This document shows, piece after piece, positions 17,883-27,091 of a DNA stretch of 64,000 bases. This DNA is from Picocystis sp. L7 (Eukaryota > Chlorophyta > Picocystophyceae > Picocystales > Picocystaceae), in assembly GCA_020975725.1 (NCBI GenBank), contig QXJR01000028.1, forward strand, positions 1 through 64,000. The letters run 5' to 3'. The number at the start of each line of letters is the position of its first letter. The stretch's first letter is position 1. Position numbers and translations under genes: made by a program. The notes beneath the pieces are model-generated. The model saw nothing but the letters and a program-made list of their open reading frames with translations. It ran no database searches and was not told where the DNA came from.

Positions 17883-19459
17883 GAAGCCTCCACTTGCTGT
17901 GCGCGCTCCCCTTCCTCACCGGTTCCTCCAAGCGCAACCTGCCCCTTCGTTTTTTGGCGGATTTCCAGGCATATGCACGTACTCATCCAAGACCAAGGCT
18001 CCTTCATCGAAGTCGAACGGTGTACGTGGATTTGTCCGATCCCGTAACCTCATCGATCCACACCGTCGCTCCTCTCCCTCCATCCTAAAAATGGACCGGT
18101 TCGAGTGATTCGATGAATATTGAATGTAACATAAACTTGCATTCGCAATTCCATATCCATCATAGGTAGAAAAGAAGGAATCATTCCGAAAGCAATGATG
18201 CCACAATACATGATGTGCTCGATATCAACGGGAAGTACAATTCAAACATTAGGACATCACTAATTTCCGAAAAGAGGCCTTGAGGCCAAACAACAAGCTC
18301 CCAGGGGTACCCTGGGCAGAGGCGACCAGGGGTAGCGTCGGAAGTCGTCTTACGCAGCGGCTTGGCGCGCGCAAGTGCGACTCTTTGCCAAGTCGAATAT
18401 CCAGGTTTTGCTCATGCTTACCTGTGCGACGCATGCCAAGCACATGAGATGACACGCTTTCGCCGACGGAGTAAAAAGAGGACTTGAAGGAACTCGCGGG
18501 CGCGCGCCACGTGCCCACGTCCTCTCACCATCGCTCGCGGCGTTGAATACCCCCCTTCCCCTCCGAAACTCACACGAGGACCCTCCCCTCCCGGAGCCTC
18601 CCGCTTCCAATGCCCCCCTTTTGCCCCGCGCCCCGAAATCCACCAATCAGAAGCAAGTCCTAAACCTTTACCCCCCCCCAATCGCAATCGCAAAAACGGT
18701 CTACCTCACTACCAGGGCTCTCCCAAAGGCTAGAGCCGAAAAATCTCCTCGGGCTGGTCGTGGAATGGGAAGATCTACTATACCGCCCCTTGTAGATAGC
18801 AGAGATGTGCGTTGAGAGTAAACAGGAAGAATAGGGCCCAGCCAGATTCTAAACCAGGTACATGAATCGGAAGCGGCACTTTCCGTGGATCACTCCTTCA
18901 ACCATCTTGTCTAACCACGTCTCATATTTGTGGTATACGTTGAATTACTTTCTTGTTAATATAACTCAACCGCCCTTCCCCGAAGGCTCGATCATGCACA
19001 GACTGGTCGTGGATGTCTAGCAAGCCCACGTGACCATCGCCTCGGTCCCTTGGCCGCTGGGAGGTCGTCCACCCGGAGGACCCCTTCCAATTGCGTCGTT
19101 TCGAGGAAAATGGATCCGAAACTCGGCAGACAGGCCGTTCGAAGCCTCCGGAGACAGGTGGAGGCCTCGTCCCGACCCTTCCTCCCATTCCGAGGCCGCG
19201 AAGGGACCTCCTGCTGCCCGACGACGCCTCGGTCCCTTGGCCGTTGGGAGGTCGTGCAAGAGGGAGGGGGTAGACAACGCTGAAAACCCTGGCAGTCAGG
19301 CGTCGGGATGATTGCGTCTTGGATCCTTTATCGTTCGTAGATTCAGGCATCGTGGGCGCCTGGAAGACTCGTCGGAGTGATTTTGGACGAATTGGTCGTG
19401 CGTCCGAAGGGGTCGGGGTTGCTCCGACAGCTCGTTCACGCAGTACCCGAGGGTTTCAC
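17883..19459. other. Stretch without a recognised gene
   Basis: Mixed GC sequence with only short overlapping frames. At 18545-18650 it has the same box pair as the 990-bp repeat: GAATACCCCCC at 18545, AATGCCCCCC at 18609, then CCAATCAG at about 18640. A short direct similarity (CTCGGTCCCTTGGCCG) occurs at about 19042 and 19231. I can support no coding exon here. Confidence 0.45.
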
Positions 19460-19870
19460 GAAAGTGGGAATGCCCCCCTTTTTCTCTCTGTCTTCGTCTC
19501 ATTCGCGCTCCTGAATACCCCCTTTGGTTCCTTCATCGTGATTGGTCCGAAGTCGGATGTCGTCCTCGGCGGGCATGGATACTTGCTCGGGATGTCCAAT
19601 GGCAAATCTGCTACCCAAGGCATTTCCTTTACAGTCCCCGCTGAGTCGCCCCAAGTATCGGGATTCCTTGCTTCTGAACCCAAATCGAGGGACAGAGCTT
19701 GGGAGGACCGCGAACTTTTGCAGCCGAACAGGGGACGGGAATCCCGGGTCTTCGTGTCGGAATTACACATTCTTACCGTACCGAGTTTCGGGGGCTTCGA
19801 TACGGCTCCTCTCAAATACGGGGAAGGTGTCCCGTGGGGGCAGACCCCAATTCGACCCCTAATCCCTGCT
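19460..19870 (+). repeat. Diverged third copy of the 990-bp repeat (partial)
   Basis: The order of landmarks matches the two other copies: AATGCCCCCC, GAATACCCCC, TGATTGGTC, CTCGGCGGGCATGGATACTTG, a GGACCGCG block, GGGAATCCC, TTACCGTACCGAGTTT, a CGATACGG block and CCCTAATCCCT. Substitutions and small length changes are many, so this is an old copy. The landmarks retained best are the C-rich boxes and the CCAAT box, as a promoter or LTR would show. Confidence 0.65.
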
Positions 19871-20756
19871 TCGGCACGGGCATTTTGGGGTACCCCTTCA
19901 AGCCAAGGCCTCTCTTCCGTCCCGTGGCAGATTCGTCTGTCTTCAACGGTCCCCTTCCTTGAGCCCAAATTGCTCTCCTTCCTTCGTTTCGCGTGGCTCC
20001 ATCCCCCGAGAGACCGCCCCACCCTTCTTTCCGTTGCGAAGATTGCGCGTCCGAAGGGCAACGGCCCGTCGCGCTCTGGACGTGCGACCCCTCCGTTCAG
20101 TCCGCTTCGTCTAATGGCACGGCCGGTCGACCTCCCTCCCGGACGGGCAGGCGAGGGGGGGTGAGGGACGCAAGAGGGGGGGGAAAGGCAAGGCCCCGGG
20201 GACGCCCCGGTCCCCGGAGAAGGTAGGAAGCGTGGGTTTCCGGGAAACAAACCGAAACTGCCGGAAAACAAACCTGGGTGGGATTCTAGACGGAGGTAAC
20301 GCATCCATTGGAGGGCTCCAATGGGTGAGAACCCAATTAGGGTTGCAACCGTCCGAAGAGGCTTCTCCATGTTCGGGTCGGCTCTTGGTCGCGTTCCTTC
20401 GGATGTTGGGTCACGCCCGTTCCGCAAGGGGGGACAGGAAAAAAGGGGATCCTTCGTGGATTGTTAAGATATGGACAAATATGGAAGGAGGGGAAGAAGG
20501 GGGACAAAAGAAGGAGAAAAAACGGGGAGAGGAAAGGGATAGAAATGGGATGCAAGCAGAAAAGGGGAAGGAAACAGGGAAGGGGACAGCAAGGTGGTGC
20601 AAACGAGGGGAGCACAACAAATGGGGGCGATGAATGGGGAGAAGAAACAGTCGCGACCATTGCGATTCCAATCGCCACAAGTTGATTCAGGAAGAAAGTA
20701 AAGTGGGAATCGCACGCTCAATGTCATCATGGGAATGTGCCCTTGCATTGCTTTAT
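19871..20756. other. 3' flank of the kinase gene; no gene seen
   Basis: Contains a G-rich stretch near 20155-20220 and a nearly pure purine tract on the plus strand at about 20480-20640. On the minus strand this pyrimidine tract lies 120-280 bp downstream of the kinase stop, so it may fall in its 3' UTR or terminator region. No coding exon supported. Confidence 0.5.
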
Positions 20757-23700
20757 TCACCGTACATCTATTTTTTCCAACCGCACCACGATGCTTGCAA
20801 ACGTGGGCCTCTTCTCCGGGGCCTGGGACCAACACGCTCGCATCAGCTCGACCACTTCTCCGTGTTCCTTCACCCATTCCTCTGAGATTGGCGGACGCTG
20901 GCCGTCCTCGATCAAGCGTTGCAGCACCCGCGGATCCACGCCCCCGTACGGCACCTTCTGCGTCACCACGGCGTACATTACCATTCCATACGCGTACACG
21001 TCGCTGCTGGTTTTGCGGTGTGCGGTCGGATCCATGAACAGTTCCGGAGCCGCGTAGTAGATCGACAAGCCCGTTGATGCCGGCAGGACCGTGTTGGTAT
21101 AGCTCTGCACGCGCGACACCCCAAAGTCTGTGATCACCGCGTCCCCTTTCTCGTTCAACAACACGTTTTCCGGCTTCAGATCCCCGTGCACCACCCGCTC
21201 GTAGGGGCGTGAGTGCAGGTATTCCATTCCTCGGGCAATGTCCATTAGCACCTTCCTCTTCCATGTCCACGGCAATATCTCGTCCCCTTCCAAGGCATGC
21301 GCCACCGATCCCCGTCCGTAGTATTCCATGACCAAGGCAAAGTGGTCCTCCTCGTCAACCAGGCCGTAGAACACCGCGATGTTGGGATGGCGCAACAGAC
21401 TCATGACGTATGCCTCGTGATGCACCACGCGTTTGGAGCGCTCCGTCAAGTGTGCTTGCGTAAACTCCTTGACCGCGATCTCGAAACTTCTCCAATGACC
21501 TCGATACACCTTTGCGTAACCGCCCTTACCGATGACCTCGTTCAGCTCGATATCTTTCCACGCAATTTTCAGGTCCCGGATCTTCTCCTGGATCGTCCGT
21601 CTCCTTTCCTGCTTGAGTAGACTGGCAAGATCCAACCCGTACGTTTGAAACTGTCGCTGCAGATCCGCCCGTTGCGATTTGGACATCTTGTCCAAGGAAT
21701 GTCCGTGCTCGGCCAACGTCTCGGCCAAATCCTTGAGGTCTTCCTTGGCATCCTCTTGGTCTTCTGCCGACGCCTTGGAGGGGTCCAAAGCTTGCTTGGC
21801 AATCTGCGTCTGACCCACGGATCGTTCGGAAAAGCTGCGCGTTTGCAATTGCAACGCCAAGGTGAGATCGTTGAAGCACTCGGTCAAGCTCTGCGAAATC
21901 ACCTGGAACTTGGCCCCGTACCGTTCCGACTTTGACATGCTGAACACCACCGACAACACGGATCGGTCCCGCTGGCTCCACCGTTCGATCACGCATTTCG
22001 CCTCTTCGAGCACATCCCTCAGCTGACTCAACACGGGATCCAGCATGGCCACCTGGGTCTGTTGTTGCGGATCAAGAGGTCCGGCCACATACGCCTGAAG
22101 CGCGTTCAAGAGCGGGACCATGGCGTTGATGCGCATGGCCAAGCGTTCGCATCGGGCGTGATTGGCCACCACGCGTCGCGTCATGTTGACCACCAAGGTC
22201 GCCAATCCCAAACACACGTCCAGGATTGCAATGCCGGTTTTGAACGTCGTGGCCTGCGGTGCGTGCGTGCTGCTGGATTTTTTCGGAGATTGGGACCCAT
22301 TTGGTTCTGGCTTGGTGGACCCGTTCTTGCTCATGAACGACCCTTGGCTCAGATTTTCCGACGCGTTCTTGGTGGAGGGCACGCTCGTCATCGCCCGCTT
22401 GCGCCGGCAGAACACGTACACGATGACCAGGATTGTGAGCCCCCCGATTGTGCCTGCGACCACACCAGCGATCAATGCGATATCCGTTCCGTCTCCGTCG
22501 TCATCCGAGGGAGGAGGGGGTGAGTGGCTTGGGGAGGACGGAACGGAGCTGTTCGAGTCGTCTTGCGCGGGAGGTGCTTCCGTGGGTGGTGGCGGTGCTG
22601 AAGGTGGCCCCGTGGTCAGTGGGGGTGGCGGCGTTGGCGTTGGCGTTGGAGGCGAAGGGCTGGGTGGAGGCGAAGGGCTGGGTGGAGGCGAAGGGCTGGG
22701 TGGAGGCGAAGGGCCAGGGGGTGATGGGATAGGAGGTGCAGGGGCACCCCCAATGGTGCGTACACCATACTCCTCTCTTTGAAGGGAGGCCACCTCATAG
22801 AACAGAGCGTACGGCGTATTTTCCCGAGCCATCGCAAATCCTTCCAAGCTAGATCCGGTCCTCATGGAGGGTCCAACTGGGTTCCAGCTGGTTTCATCCC
22901 ACTCTAGAACAGTAAATGTGTCCTCTTCACTGCCTTGCTGAATGGATGCAAGGGTTGGTTGATATTCGTCATTGCCTGTGAAGAAAACGCGCGCGGAAGA
23001 CGAGCAACCCAAGCCGTTGGTGTCAATGGGCTCCCACCCTTGTCCGGTCAGATGCTTTTTCACCTCAAACTGAAGGAAGTTGCAGAGACCAACATACGGG
23101 TTTCCTTCAGCATCAAATGTAAAACTGAGGTCCCTGCTGGTGACAATCTGCTCCTTCGTCACATTGCCCAGCAAAGTCCAGGCACTTTGCTGGAAGACCT
23201 TCACAAACGTCTGCGTAAACGTGAGATCAAGGGCCCTGTTGACCACGTCGTATGCAATGTGAGGGACTCCTTCGTCATTGATGGCCAGGACGGTTCCCCG
23301 AACTTCCTTGTCAACCACGGTCCCGGCCGCTCCGACAGACTCCCACACATTGCCAGTGAATCTTTTCACGGTCGTAAGATTCAGAGCATCTCCGTCGCGA
23401 AATGCCACGTACGGCGTGTTCCTGTACACTGCCAGGGAAGCATCCCCAGCGTACTTGGAAGTCACTTCAGCCGGCAGCTGTACCACCGCGTTGGAGTTGA
23501 TAGCATACACGTCCATCGTTCCAGTTCTGTTGGCAAGCAGCAAGAAACAGTCTTCTGAGGCACAGGCTAATTTCAGCGTTTGGGCACTTGGTAGGGTTGC
23601 TATGCTCATCCACTGGTTGTCCACAAATGCGCGGACGTCGGTGAGGGATCGGAAGCCGTTCACGTTCTCGAAGTAAGACATCGCAACGACTGGTGTGTCT

Positions 23701-23843
23701 TCTTTGTAGATTCCCAGAGCTTTCTCGTACGTGAGTCCCACGTCGATCCGATCACCCACCAAGACCCACGCTTCCTCGCTGACGGTCCATCCTGCAAGGA
23801 AGAGGAGCGCGAAGGACACCCATTGCAGTGCCTTGATCACCAT
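20757..23843 (-). CDS. Membrane-anchored TKL-type receptor-like protein kinase
   Basis: 1028 aa, one exon, ATG at 23843. Residues 1-23 are a signal peptide. Residues 24-365 form an ectodomain of repeated strand motifs (e.g. TPYVAF, VPHIAY, NPYVGL) suggesting a beta-propeller. A Pro-Ser linker spans 367-447, like algal wall-protein linkers. The transmembrane segment is 454-478 (ALIAGVVAGTIGG...), followed by CRRKR as stop-transfer. Residues ~535-680 are a helical bundle resembling the MLKL/HeLo or MCAfunc domain. The kinase domain is 765-1025: glycine loop GKGGYAKV, Lys792, HGDLKPEN (886-893; HGD replaces HRD but Asp888 remains), DFG at 906-908, AAPELF, so it looks active. Ligand and substrate are unknown. 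No intron is needed to account for it. Confidence 0.9.
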   Translation of the reverse strand: MVIKALQWVSFALLFLAGWTVSEEAWVLVGDRIDVGLTYEKALGIYKEDTPVVAMSYFENVNGFRSLTDVRAFVDNQWMSIATLPSAQTLKLACASEDCFLLLANRTGTMDVYAINSNAVVQLPAEVTSKYAGDASLAVYRNTPYVAFRDGDALNLTTVKRFTGNVWESVGAAGTVVDKEVRGTVLAINDEGVPHIAYDVVNRALDLTFTQTFVKVFQQSAWTLLGNVTKEQIVTSRDLSFTFDAEGNPYVGLCNFLQFEVKKHLTGQGWEPIDTNGLGCSSSARVFFTGNDEYQPTLASIQQGSEEDTFTVLEWDETSWNPVGPSMRTGSSLEGFAMARENTPYALFYEVASLQREEYGVRTIGGAPAPPIPSPPGPSPPPSPSPPPSPSPPPSPSPPTPTPTPPPPLTTGPPSAPPPPTEAPPAQDDSNSSVPSSPSHSPPPPSDDDGDGTDIALIAGVVAGTIGGLTILVIVYVFCRRKRAMTSVPSTKNASENLSQGSFMSKNGSTKPEPNGSQSPKKSSSTHAPQATTFKTGIAILDVCLGLATLVVNMTRRVVANHARCERLAMRINAMVPLLNALQAYVAGPLDPQQQTQVAMLDPVLSQLRDVLEEAKCVIERWSQRDRSVLSVVFSMSKSERYGAKFQVISQSLTECFNDLTLALQLQTRSFSERSVGQTQIAKQALDPSKASAEDQEDAKEDLKDLAETLAEHGHSLDKMSKSQRADLQRQFQTYGLDLASLLKQERRRTIQEKIRDLKIAWKDIELNEVIGKGGYAKVYRGHWRSFEIAVKEFTQAHLTERSKRVVHHEAYVMSLLRHPNIAVFYGLVDEEDHFALVMEYYGRGSVAHALEGDEILPWTWKRKVLMDIARGMEYLHSRPYERVVHGDLKPENVLLNEKGDAVITDFGVSRVQSYTNTVLPASTGLSIYYAAPELFMDPTAHRKTSSDVYAYGMVMYAVVTQKVPYGGVDPRVLQRLIEDGQRPPISEEWVKEHGEVVELMRACWSQAPEKRPTFASIVVRLEKIDVR
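22650..22715. repeat. 18-bp minisatellite encoding the Pro-Ser linker
   Basis: Perfect 18-bp unit GGGCTGGGTGGAGGCGAA (plus strand) repeated about 3.5 times inside the kinase gene, encoding PPPSPS units on the minus strand. Length differences here would change linker length without a frameshift. Confidence 0.9.
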
Positions 23844-25075
23844 GCCGTCTGCACCAGGACTTGCTTTCGTTCCCTGTTCGTGTCGATCGCTGGCATAGTC
23901 AGTCGTTCGCGATTCTTTCGCGGACGCACTCCGTGCGCTCGACCCTCTGGTGAGTCTAGGGGACGGTTTCCGTGTCGATGGTCCGCGGCATCGTGTCCAT
24001 GCTCACCTGATGCAAGGATGGCCACTTCCACAGCGCGAGTGGTGGTGGCACTGGATCCTTGGCGGTGGATGGCCACTCCTGACAAAGCGTTCCCACTGGT
24101 TCGTGGGTTGCTCACGCCTTGGACCGATGACTGACCGGGCCACACACGTGAAACGTCCCCACCGTGCGGATCAAAACGGATCAGCTGCGTCTTTCGATGC
24201 CGACCAGTCTCTGGCCCCCGCGGATCCATTCGGATCCCCAGGACCTGGATTCCTGGGGGCGGACGTCCTGGGGTCCCGGTTGCGACTGAATCCCCCCCCC
24301 CCTCGACTGAATTTTCACCCCCCCCCAGATGCACCCTCGTTTGGGAAGATCACATCCTTGTCCCACGAGTTAAGTCGAAGGGGGACTCCGATCGATCCCC
24401 GCGGGAATGGAAGGGATCGAAACAGAAGGGAGAGGTCCAACCCATAGGACTTCGGGTCGATTGGGAATGGACCGGGTTCGACGTACCCATCGAAACCAAG
24501 GGAAAAAGGACCAAGACCCGAATCACAGCCCCAGATCAAGACGAAGAAAAAAGACCGACGCATCGGAACGGATCGGAACGCGACGCGGCGTTCGTCGCGA
24601 ACAGAGGACACGCAGCAGGTCAAGACGCCGCAGACGAAGAAGGAGGAGCACCTGGATGGGCAAGACGCGTCAAACCATGCGGAAAGGACGCGGGAAAACG
24701 AGTGAGGGAAAACGTGGGAGCGTGCGAATGCACGGCACATCTGTGGCTCTGCCATCGATGGGCCCTGCACTCGCACCCAACTCGACTGGGTTGGACACCC
24801 CTGGGTACCTCGTCACGGTAGGGGAGGGGGCGAAAAGGGGGCGAACACCAACGTGGGGGGAGGACGACGAAGACACACCAACGCGGCCGCAACGACGGGA
24901 CGGATCGAACGTGACGAGGACTGGACAGGTCGAACCAGCCGACCCATGGTGAGGTAGCGCAACTGTCCCAAGGAGTCGTCTAGTCAAAGTACATCGTGGG
25001 TACCTGTATCAGCAGCAACTCTTTCCCACCAAAAAGGTTGTTCAAAACGGGGGTCCTGCATTGGATCGTACAAAC
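23844..25075. other. 5' flank of the kinase gene; no gene seen
   Basis: GC-rich. It contains C homopolymers at about 24292-24302 and 24321-24329 and a GGATCC-rich stretch near 24220-24275. An Arg-rich frame at 24407-24952 has no family resemblance and looks spurious. The promoter of the kinase gene must lie near its left end. The right end abuts the 5' LTR of element 2. Confidence 0.5.
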
Positions 25076-25789
25076 TGTAACGGCCAGCGAGGCCTCCCAG
25101 GGTCCCTACGAGACCCTGGCCTACGGGACCAGACCCCCGGGACCCCATATGGATGAAGGGCAATGGTGTCCCCTCTCAAACAACGGCTGTACCGTTCCGG
25201 AACTGGAGTCAGTCCCCTTGGGAGTTCGTATTGAAGGAAGGTCGCCCCGGTTCAGAACGGGTTTTCTGTAAGGGACATCGAGGATTTAGACCGAAACAGA
25301 CCGACTGAAGGGGACCGACCCCATCTCTACCTTTGCTTCTGGAAGGTAGGGCTGGGGTGCTGGACGGTGTCGATGCGACTGCCAGCTCACGTTCGCCCCG
25401 GGGCGAACGCAACGGACGGTCAGATGTGACTCTAGGGAGCACGTGGGCTGCCATGGCACCCCAGTTGCCCCAATTCCAACCGCCAGTGAGAGGCGGTGAG
25501 AGAGGTAGACCCTTGGTCCCTCTTTGCTTTGTGATACACTTCTTCTACTTGCCAAGCCAAGTGCGCAACACGCCTCCTCCTCCGACCTTGACCAACGCAA
25601 CAGGAGAAACCACCTGGACGCTCCAGCACGTCCGTTCTCGCCGCCCACGCCGGCCGAGGCTCCTTCAACGCAAGGGAGAAGAGAGAGAGAAGAAGACCCC
25701 GGTACAAGGGGTGCGAATCCCGTCCACGAGACCCTCGTCACCAAGAGTACGTGTGTTGGGTCATTCAACCACGGACGCAAGTCTAATAC
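25076..25789 (+). repeat. Element 2, 5' LTR
   Basis: 714 bp, starting TGTAACGGCC; similarity to the second copy stops after CTAATAC, so the end is not the usual CA. Seven isolated differences and one cluster (about 25630) separate the two copies. Confidence 0.9.
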
Positions 25790-25834
25790 TGTCGAAGCCT
25801 ACTCTTGGGAGAAGACGGCGTTTCGTTTGCAAGA

Positions 25835-27091
25835 ATGGACGATACGGACCACGCCACAAGAATGAGCACTCTCCGAAGAGAGCTTGAACAAGAACGAAGC
25901 GAAGGGCACATCCTTCGTGAAAGAGTCGCTGATCTTGAAGCCCAAGTCGAGGCTCTTCAAGCCATACCACCTGATGATCATCAATTGGAAGCCACGAAAG
26001 ACCTCCTCGATGGTGATGACTCTCCAAGTACCGATCAAGGCGCTCTCGCCGAACCCATCAGGTTGTCCGAAGAAAAGGGGCTCCCACACCTCACAAGTTT
26101 GTATGGGACAGCATTGCAAGACTCCAAGAACATACAAAAGGTCTCCCTTGAAAAACCTACCAAGTTCACTGGGCTGGAGCTTGAGGAAGACCCCTACTCC
26201 CTCACCTATTGGTATAGGGATGTGTTGTGTTGGTGCCAGGCCTACGCCTTCGATCGACCGAAGGAACAATTGGTCCTAGCCATCAGTCAAGCACTTGGAG
26301 GAACAGCCAAGTCCATGGTCCAGAACCTCATCATGAAGGATTCTGATGCTTTGCAATCGGTGGAGGACCTGCACTCATATTTGAAAAAGACATTTCAAAA
26401 CCAAGATCCAGGTCCCGAAGCGTGGCGCGAGTTCCACACCACCAGAATGAGAAGGTCAGAAAATGTCTTGCACTTCTTGAACAGGTTGGTGCAGCTCAGC
26501 TTTGTGGTGAATGCCAGCAGCTCTCCTGTTTGCCGTACTCTGTCCGAGCATGACATATCAGCCAGGCTACAGCATGGTCTGCCAACATACCTCCAAAAGG
26601 CTTTGTATAAACACCTGGAGCATCTAATTGATGTTGATAAGGTTCCAGACATGGAACCAGGCAACCTGGCAGCCACCATATTCAAACTTGAACGCGAGGC
26701 GGCTGAACCAACAAGGAAGGATATCAAACAGCCTGATGAAAAGTGGAGAGGACGATCGCCCGTGAATCGCGAGTACCGACCGACACCGCAGCGAGCGGTG
26801 TATCGCTCTGCAGCCATAGCAGCTGCCATGCCAACTCAGCAGCAGCAAACAGCAAGAAGCGACGGATACCCCAAGCGTCAGCACAAGCGGTTCGATGATT
26901 TGGAAGAGGAACAGAAAAATGCGATCATCAAAGTCCAAACACAGCTGGCCAGCAAGCCACTTGGGGGTAAACTTACCCCAGAGGAAAAGAACCTTTGCCT
27001 TGCACATGCTCTGTGCCAGCGATGCCGTCGATATGGTCATGATCAATCAGTCTGCAAGATGGCATCAGTGATGGGCGCGCCAAAAAACTGA
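25835..27091 (+). CDS. Element 2 gag-like protein
   Basis: 418 codons from ATG 25835 (the frame is open slightly upstream). It has an N-terminal coiled-coil-like stretch, a capsid-like central part and a C-terminal CCHC knuckle (CQRCRRYGHDQSVC). Its TGA overlaps the pol ATG by one base (TGATG), a layout compatible with coupled re-initiation; other LTR families use frameshift or read-through. Confidence 0.88.
   Translation: MDDTDHATRMSTLRRELEQERSEGHILRERVADLEAQVEALQAIPPDDHQLEATKDLLDGDDSPSTDQGALAEPIRLSEEKGLPHLTSLYGTALQDSKNIQKVSLEKPTKFTGLELEEDPYSLTYWYRDVLCWCQAYAFDRPKEQLVLAISQALGGTAKSMVQNLIMKDSDALQSVEDLHSYLKKTFQNQDPGPEAWREFHTTRMRRSENVLHFLNRLVQLSFVVNASSSPVCRTLSEHDISARLQHGLPTYLQKALYKHLEHLIDVDKVPDMEPGNLAATIFKLEREAAEPTRKDIKQPDEKWRGRSPVNREYRPTPQRAVYRSAAIAAAMPTQQQQTARSDGYPKRQHKRFDDLEEEQKNAIIKVQTQLASKPLGGKLTPEEKNLCLAHALCQRCRRYGHDQSVCKMASVMGAPKN

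Noticed and set aside
24407-24952. Arg-rich 181-aa frame, possible RS-like splicing protein
   Set aside because: The basic run is a by-product of GC-rich AGA/CGA repeats. There is no RRM or other domain and no conservation signal visible.
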